Below are positions 21,704 through 27,188 of a stretch of DNA of 27,188 bases, piece after piece. Source of the DNA: CALVGQ01 sp964369385 (lineage in GTDB: Bacteria; Bacillota_I; Bacilli_A; Erysipelotrichales; Erysipelotrichaceae). The DNA is taken from contig CAYJEY010000023.1 of the NCBI GenBank assembly GCA_964369385.1, positions 1 through 27,188 of the forward strand, given 5' to 3'. The notes under the pieces are model-generated. The model saw nothing but the letters and a program-made list of their open reading frames with translations. It was not told the DNA's origin and searched no databases. Numbering within the stretch: position 1 is the first letter of the stretch; each line of letters begins with the position of its first letter. The translations under genes and the position numbers were made by a program.

Positions 21704-24700
21704 ATGAGTATAAATAAATTTGCCTCGATTCAAGTCGGATTAGCATCTCCAGACCGCATTCGTGAATGGTCAAAAGGAGAAGTTAAAAAACCGGAGACAA
21801 TTAACTACCGTTCTCAAAAACCAGAACGTGATGGATTATTCTGTGAGCGTATTTTTGGACCTGCAAAAGACTGGGAATGTTATTGTGGTAAGTATAAAAA
21901 AGTAAGATATAAAGGTGTTGTGTGTGATCGTTGTGGCGTTGAGATTACAAAATCAAGCGTACGTCGTGAGCGTATGGGACATATCGAATTAGCAGCTCCA
22001 GTAGCTCATATTTGGTACTTACGTGGAATCCCTTCACGTATGGCTTTACTACTTAATATCGCCAACAAAGCACTTGAAGAAGTAGTGTATTTCGTTTCTT
22101 GGGTTGTAACAGAACCAAGAGATACATCACTTACTTATAAACAAATTATTTCTGAGCGTGAGTATCGTGAGTTATCTGCGCAATATGGATATGGTAGCTT
22201 TGTGGCACAAACAGGTGCTGAAGCAATTCAAACATTGCTTGAGCAAATTGATTTAAATGCTGAACATAAAGATGTAATGCGTGAATTAGAGAATGCTACG
22301 GGAGACAAACGTAAGAAATTAATCAAGCGTTTAGAAACAGTTGATGCATTTATGAATTCTGAGAATGAACCAGACTGGATGGTGCTTACAGCACTTCCAG
22401 TTATTCCACCTGATTTACGTCCAATGTTACAGCTTGATGGTGGAAGGTTTGCTACAAGTGATTTAAATGATTTATATCGTCGTGTTATTACTCGTAATAA
22501 TCGTTTGAAAAAATTATTAGAACTTGGAACACCTGCAATCATCGTTCAGAATGAAAAACGTATGTTACAAGAAGCAGTTGATGCTTTAATAGATAATGGA
22601 CGTCGTTCAAAAGCGGTAACTGGAGCTGGTGGAAGACCATTAAAATCTTTATCACATAGCTTAAAAGGTAAACAAGGTCGTTTCCGTCAAAACTTACTTG
22701 GAAAACGTGTTGACTTTAGTGGTCGTTCAGTAATTTCTGTAGGACCAGATTTAAAAATGTACCAATGTGGATTACCAAGAGAAATGGCAATCCAATTATA
22801 TAAACCTTTCGTAATTAATGAACTTGTAATTACAGGATTAGCTAATAACCCTAAAACTGCAGAAAAATTAATCGAAAGAGGAGAACCAAGAGTATGGGAT
22901 ATTTTAGAAGAAGTTATTTCTAACCACCCAGTATTCTTAAACCGTGCCCCTACATTACATAGACTTGGAATCCAAGCATTTATTCCAAAACTAGTTGAAG
23001 GAAGAGCAATCAGACTTCACCCATTAGTATGTACAGCCTTCAATGCTGACTTCGATGGTGACCAAATGGCGGTTCACGTTCCATTAAGTGAAAAATCAAG
23101 AGCGGAAGCTGAAATCTTAATGTTAGGTTCTAACAATATCTTAGGTTTAAAAGATGGTAAACCTATCGTTACACCATCTCAGGACATGGTCTTAGGTAAC
23201 TTCTACTTAAACATGGAAGAAACAGCAGAAGAATTCTTAGAAACTGCAGCAAAATTAGAGTCTGAAGGAGATCTTGAAGGTGCTGAAGAATACCGTCGTT
23301 ATGCAGATAATGAAGGTCATTTATTCACAGGACCTAATGAAGTATTAATGGCTTACCAAAGCAAAATTGTACACTTACATTCAAGAATTGCTATTAGAGC
23401 TGCTTCACTTAAAAAAGATTGTTTTACAAAAACACAAAACAAATCATATTTAATTACAACAGTTGGTAAAGTTATCTTTAATGAAATCTTCCCATCTGAC
23501 TTCCCTTACTTAAATACAGTTACGTTTGAAAGCTTAAAGAATACTCCAGATGAATTCTTTGTACCAATGGGAACTGATGTAAAAGAAGTAATTAAATCAA
23601 TGCCTTTAAATCCAGAATTTAAAAAGAAAAACTTAGGAAATGTTATTGCGGAAGTATTTAATAGATACCAAACTCATGGAACAAGTGACATCTTAGATAA
23701 AATTAAAGATTTAGGATTTAAGTATTCTACTGTTGCTGGTATGACAGTATCATTATCTGATATTAACGTTGCACCAAACAAAGAAAAATACGTTGCTGAA
23801 GCAAAAGAAAAATCACAATTATTACATGATTTACTAGAGCGTGGTGAATTAACACCGGCTGAATGGGAAAGACATTTCGGTAAATTATGGGATGATACAA
23901 AAAATGATATCGGGGATGAAGTTATGGCTGCCTTCCCAAGAAAATCACCAGTTAATATGATGGCGGTATCAGGAGCGCGTGGATCTAAATCTCACTTTAC
24001 TCAGCTTGCTGGGATGCGTGGAGTTATGGCGAAACCAACTCAATCTAAATCTCGTAAAGAGTATACTCCATCAATCATGGAAGTACCTATCTATTCATCA
24101 TTCCGTGAAGGATTAAACGTATCTGAGTTCTTTACTTCAACTCATGGGGTTCGTAAAGGTCTAACAGATACTGCCTTAAAAACAGCTGAATCAGGTTACT
24201 TAACAAGAAGACTTGTTGACGTAGCACAAGACGTTGTTATTAATGAAGATGATTGTGGTACTGATAGAGGATATTTAGTAACTGAAATTATTGATCGTAA
24301 AGACAATACAGTTATTGAATCATTATTCGATCGTTTAGTTGGTAGATATGTAAAAGAAGATATCATTTCACCAAAAACTAAAAAAGTAATCGTTGAAGCT
24401 GAAACTTATGTAGACGAAGATTTAGCTAATATGATTGTTGATGAAGGTGTAAAAGAAGTTATGATTAGAAACGTGTTTACATGTGATAGTGATAATGGAA
24501 TTTGTACTAAATGTTATGGACGTAACATGGCTACTGGTAAACTTGTTGAAAATGGAGAAGCTGTTGGTATTATGGCTGCTCAATCAATCGGGGAACCTGG
24601 TACTCAGTTAACGATGCGTACCTTCCATACTGGAGGGGTTGCCTCTGGTAATGATGGGGATATCACTCAAGGTTTACCTCGTGTTGAAGAACTATTCGAA

Positions 24701-25603
24701 GCTAGATGTCCAAAAAATGCCTCTGTATTATCAAAAATTACAGGTGAAATCACTGATGTAAGATCTGCTGATAATGGTATTGGAACAATCATTGTTGTTA
24801 CAAGTAAAACAGAATCAATTGAACACAAATGTTCAATTAACCAAAATATTAGATCTTGGTTAAAAGTTGGTAGCTCAGTAGAAGCTGGTGACAAATTAAC
24901 TGAAGGTCAAGTTAACCCTAAAGAATTATTAGAAATCGCTGGTATTCAAGCAGTTGAAAACTATATCTTAAAAGAGGTTAAGAAAGTATATGCTGCTCAA
25001 GGTATTGATATTTCTGACAAACACGTTGAGATCGTTATCCGTCAAATGATGAAAAAAGTAGTTGTTTTAGAAGGTAATGATACTGCATTAAGTGCTGGTC
25101 AAACATTATCATTAAGCCGTATGCGTGCTAAAAATGCTGAAGTATTAATGAGTGGTAAAACACCAGCTATCTTTGGTCCAACATTACTTGGTATTACTAA
25201 AGCATCAGTTGAGACAGATTCATTCTTATCAGCTGCATCATTCCAAGAAACTACTAAAGTTTTAACAGATGCTGCTGTTAATGGAAGAATTGATAACTTA
25301 ACTGGATTAAAAGAAAATGTTATTATCGGTAAACGTATTCCTGCAGGTACAGGTTCAAACTTCGATCGTGAAACAACTCGTATGATTAACGAACGTGCTG
25401 AACAATTACGTATCGAAAGAGAATTCAGAAACCTTGTTGAAGAGGGAGATGAATTACCTGAAGCAGTTACTACTGTAAGACATATGAAAAACAAAAAAGA
25501 TTCTTTTGAAGCAGTAGAAGATTTAGAAGATGAAGTATCTGAAGAAATCGAAGAAACAACAGAAGAAATCTTAGAGGATGCTGAAGAAGCAACTGAAGAA
25601 TAA
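21704..25603 (+). CDS. rpoC: RNA polymerase subunit beta'
   Basis: This 1299-residue protein starts at ATG 21704 with GAGGGGG upstream. The first zinc site has C59, C61, C74 and C77 (ECYCGKYKKVRYKGVVCDRC). The catalytic motif NADFDGDQMAVH binds magnesium through D449, D451 and D453. The second zinc site uses C927, C934 and C937 (CDSDNGICTKC) with a further cysteine upstream. The trigger-loop region is seen in GIMAAQSIGEPGTQLTMRTF. An acidic tail of about 30 residues ends the protein. Arginine codon use changes sharply near 22.73 kb: before it CGN dominates (28 to 4 AGR by my hand count), between 22.73 and 23.96 kb AGA dominates (12 to 4), and thereafter it is mixed. Confidence 0.98.
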   Translation: MSINKFASIQVGLASPDRIREWSKGEVKKPETINYRSQKPERDGLFCERIFGPAKDWECYCGKYKKVRYKGVVCDRCGVEITKSSVRRERMGHIELAAPVAHIWYLRGIPSRMALLLNIANKALEEVVYFVSWVVTEPRDTSLTYKQIISEREYRELSAQYGYGSFVAQTGAEAIQTLLEQIDLNAEHKDVMRELENATGDKRKKLIKRLETVDAFMNSENEPDWMVLTALPVIPPDLRPMLQLDGGRFATSDLNDLYRRVITRNNRLKKLLELGTPAIIVQNEKRMLQEAVDALIDNGRRSKAVTGAGGRPLKSLSHSLKGKQGRFRQNLLGKRVDFSGRSVISVGPDLKMYQCGLPREMAIQLYKPFVINELVITGLANNPKTAEKLIERGEPRVWDILEEVISNHPVFLNRAPTLHRLGIQAFIPKLVEGRAIRLHPLVCTAFNADFDGDQMAVHVPLSEKSRAEAEILMLGSNNILGLKDGKPIVTPSQDMVLGNFYLNMEETAEEFLETAAKLESEGDLEGAEEYRRYADNEGHLFTGPNEVLMAYQSKIVHLHSRIAIRAASLKKDCFTKTQNKSYLITTVGKVIFNEIFPSDFPYLNTVTFESLKNTPDEFFVPMGTDVKEVIKSMPLNPEFKKKNLGNVIAEVFNRYQTHGTSDILDKIKDLGFKYSTVAGMTVSLSDINVAPNKEKYVAEAKEKSQLLHDLLERGELTPAEWERHFGKLWDDTKNDIGDEVMAAFPRKSPVNMMAVSGARGSKSHFTQLAGMRGVMAKPTQSKSRKEYTPSIMEVPIYSSFREGLNVSEFFTSTHGVRKGLTDTALKTAESGYLTRRLVDVAQDVVINEDDCGTDRGYLVTEIIDRKDNTVIESLFDRLVGRYVKEDIISPKTKKVIVEAETYVDEDLANMIVDEGVKEVMIRNVFTCDSDNGICTKCYGRNMATGKLVENGEAVGIMAAQSIGEPGTQLTMRTFHTGGVASGNDGDITQGLPRVEELFEARCPKNASVLSKITGEITDVRSADNGIGTIIVVTSKTESIEHKCSINQNIRSWLKVGSSVEAGDKLTEGQVNPKELLEIAGIQAVENYILKEVKKVYAAQGIDISDKHVEIVIRQMMKKVVVLEGNDTALSAGQTLSLSRMRAKNAEVLMSGKTPAIFGPTLLGITKASVETDSFLSAASFQETTKVLTDAAVNGRIDNLTGLKENVIIGKRIPAGTGSNFDRETTRMINERAEQLRIEREFRNLVEEGDELPEAVTTVRHMKNKKDSFEAVEDLEDEVSEEIEETTEEILEDAEEATEE

Positions 25604-25608
25604 GTTTG

Positions 25609-25640
25609 AAAAGCTATAGTGTAAACTATAGCTTTTTTTT
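25609..25640 (+). terminator. Intrinsic terminator of rpoBC
   Basis: AAAAGCTATAGT (25609-25620) and ACTATAGCTTTT (25625-25636), loop GTAA, then a T run to 25640. Confidence 0.93.
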
Positions 25641-25721
25641 AGTTACAGTTGTAAGAGTATCAACATAATATCATAATGATGTTAGATGAAGATGAAATGA
25701 TTGAATATTTAAAAGTTATAA

Positions 25722-25764
25722 AAATGAAGCAACTATAATTGCATAAATTATAGTTGCTTCATTT
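25722..25764. terminator. Bidirectional terminator, 19 bp perfect stem
   Basis: Arms at 25722-25740 and 25746-25764 are perfectly complementary over 19 bp (outer AAATGAAGC, inner TATAATT) with loop GCATA. The minus strand runs into a T-rich tract beyond 25722, ending the aminopeptidase transcript; on the plus strand the tail is less T rich. The 80 bases between this and the rpoC terminator hold no supported gene. Confidence 0.85.
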
Positions 25765-25766
25765 AT

Positions 25767-26980
25767 TTATTTAATAGCCCATTCTCCATTAACTAAGATT
25801 GGGTATTCTTGGTTATTTTTAATTCCTGTTACATTAATTTTTTTTGTACCAAACATGAAATCTGAATGGTTAGTAGAATAGTTAATATTATATTTACTAA
25901 ATGCTTCAGCACTTTTTTCTGTTAAACCTTTTACATTAATTGCATATGCACAACCAATGGCCATATGACATGCTGAATTTTCATCTAATAAAGTATGCTT
26001 ATAGATTGTATCTGTTTTTGAGATTTCAGTTTCACCTGCTAAGATTGCGATTTCTCCAACATAGCTACAACCTTCATCAAACTCAATTAATTGTTTTAAG
26101 TATTGCTCACCAACTCTTGCTTGATATTCTACGATTTTTCCATCAATAAATTTGAATGAAAAATCATCAATAATATTTCCCTGGAATACTAATGGTTTTG
26201 AGCTTTTCACAAAACCATTGATACCATCTTTTAAGTTAGCACAAAATACTTCTTCAGTTGGGAAGTTTGGCATATACTTTTGGTTTTCTTCAGTTTCTTG
26301 ACAACCACCAATCCATACATGATCATGAGCTAAGTTAACTTGTACATCACTATAATCATCTTTATAGATTAATGTTTCAAATTGTTGATGATTTAAATAA
26401 TCACGTGCTTTAATAACATTATTTAATNNNNNNNNNNATCATACTTACAATAACCAATGATTAATAATTTATCCCATAAAGCATCTAACGCTTCTTCTTC
26501 ACTTAAATTAGGGAATACATGTTTAGCCCATGCCTTAGTTGGTAATACACTTCCACAACATGCAACATTTTCAGATTGTGCAACACCTGCAAATTTTTCC
26601 ATGGTAATACTAATTGCTTTATTCATGGCATTTACATCTTTTAAATCAACATTAGAATAATCAACACCAATTCCACCACCAAGTCTTAAAAAAGCTGTGT
26701 TATTTGTTGCAAATTTATGTAACATTTCACCATGATATTCTGGATAATAATCTAGATATTCTTTATCTGAATTTTCTAGTCTAATCAAACTATTGTTAGG
26801 GTTTATATATTCAACATGAACAATCTTTGCTCCTTGTTTATATGCCTCTTTTGTTACAAGTTCAATAAAGTCTGCATTTTCTATGGGACATGTTATATGT
26901 AAGTTTTGTCCTTTTTTTAAGCCAACACCTTTTTCTAATAGTACTTTTGCATACTTAATTTTTTCTAGTTCAAATTTCAT
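25767..26980 (-). CDS. M29 family aminopeptidase, interrupted by an assembly gap
   Basis: Two segments on either side of ten Ns belong to one thermophilic-type metallo-aminopeptidase (AmpS/PepS, M29). The N-terminal part (26980-26438) runs MKFELEKIKYAKVLLEKGV to IGYCKYD. The C-terminal part (26427-25767) resumes at LNNVIKARDYLN. Likely metal ligands and catalytic residues are visible: the first Glu in FPTEEVF, the second in DEGCSYVGEIAIL, the His in LLDENSACHMAIG, and H-x-D in STNHSDFMFG. The enzyme removes N-terminal amino acids from peptides in the cytoplasm using two metals. The reading frame is not conserved across exactly ten Ns, so the gap length is a placeholder; about 40 bases are probably missing. 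GGAG precedes the start, and its ATG overlaps the upstream gene's TAA by one base. Confidence 0.9.
26428..26437. other. Ten-N assembly gap
   Basis: A run of ten Ns within the aminopeptidase gene marks a scaffold join of unknown length. Confidence 0.99.
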
Positions 26981-27188
26981 TAGTTTTCTCCTTTATTTTT
27001 TCTCGGTTTAACAGGGGTATTATCTCTTTGTCTAAACATATTACTTACCATTACATAATCTAAATAACCTTTATCAATATACAATGTAAAGACATCTTTC
27101 ATAGTTTGTCCCCAGTTATCTCTAATACCATCAATATGACCCCAATAAGAGTTGGCTAATTCAAGAGCTCTTAGGGCTGAGAATAAAT
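26980..27188 (-). CDS. Unrecognised protein, C-terminal 68 residues
   Basis: This minus-strand frame is open from the window edge to TAA at 26982-26980, which overlaps the aminopeptidase start as TAATG, so the two are an operon with coupled translation. The visible end begins LFSALRALELANSYWGHIDG and continues with DNWGQTMKDVFTLYIDKGY, LDYVMVSNMFRQRD and a basic tail PVKPRKNKGEN. It looks soluble and mostly helical. All five arginines use AGA, unlike the CGT-rich genes further left. I do not recognise the family. Confidence 0.7.
   Translation of the reverse strand, partial: LFSALRALELANSYWGHIDGIRDNWGQTMKDVFTLYIDKGYLDYVMVSNMFRQRDNTPVKPRKNKGEN

Noticed and set aside
25676..25738. A 20-residue ORF (MMLDEDEMIEYLKVIKMKQL) between rpoC and the aminopeptidase
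   Set aside because: It has no ribosome binding site and runs into the 19 bp terminator stem; no other support.
1..27188. CRISPR array, insertion sequence, tRNA, rRNA or integrase
   Set aside because: No regularly spaced direct repeats, transposase-like or integrase-like frames, or tRNA-like cloverleaves were seen by eye.

Overview
The window is a 27 kb chromosomal stretch of a low-GC Gram-positive bacterium. It uses the standard genetic code (no internal TGA read as Trp), strong AGGAGG-type ribosome binding sites and Bacillus-like promoters, often with an extended -10 element. The core gene order cysS - mrnC - rlmB - (sigH-like) - rpmG - secE - nusG ... rplK - rplA - rplJ - rplL - rsmC - rpoB - rpoC is the classic Firmicutes arrangement. 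Two target-site traits, an Asn at the position equivalent to E. coli RpoB His526 and an L11 lacking the proline-rich loop, point to the Erysipelotrichia/Mollicutes side of the phylum. That placement is an inference; no rRNA gene is present.

Layout. 1-306: 3' end of gap (GAPDH) and its terminator. 373-2353: a membrane-spanning XRE-type HTH protein with extracellular RCC1-like repeats, overlapped by a 65-residue GYF_2-like protein. 2350-4732: a HAD phosphatase (minus), a six-helix membrane protein (plus) and an exported N-acetylmuramoyl-L-alanine amidase (minus). 4819-7580: an operon of a small zinc-ribbon protein, cysS, mrnC and rlmB. 7595-9470: a SigH-like sigma factor, then rpmG-secE-nusG. 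9501-14367: accessory genes placed between nusG and rplK, namely an ECF S-component, a uracil permease behind a PyrR-type attenuator, a membrane GGDEF-EAL protein and a type IV pilin-like protein. 14390-25640: the ribosomal protein / RNA polymerase block with an L1/L11-type leader, an L10 leader and an internal rpoB promoter. 25722-27188 (minus): an M29 aminopeptidase interrupted by a 10-N assembly gap, and the 3' end of an unrecognised gene.

How the genes relate. Most of the window is transcription and translation machinery with autoregulatory leaders. The accessory genes suggest pyrimidine uptake under PyrR control, c-di-GMP degradation linked by co-transcription to a pilin, and a sigma factor of the SigH/competence type. 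The most notable points are a three-fold 67-residue repeat in RpoB, the RpoB Asn and L11 deletion, the HTH-TM-RCC1 fusion with its GYF partner, and an abrupt arginine-codon change inside rpoC near 22.73 kb, which may mark recombination or a chimeric assembly. I did not find an obvious new defence or mobile system; there is no CRISPR array, transposase, tRNA or rRNA gene that I can see.
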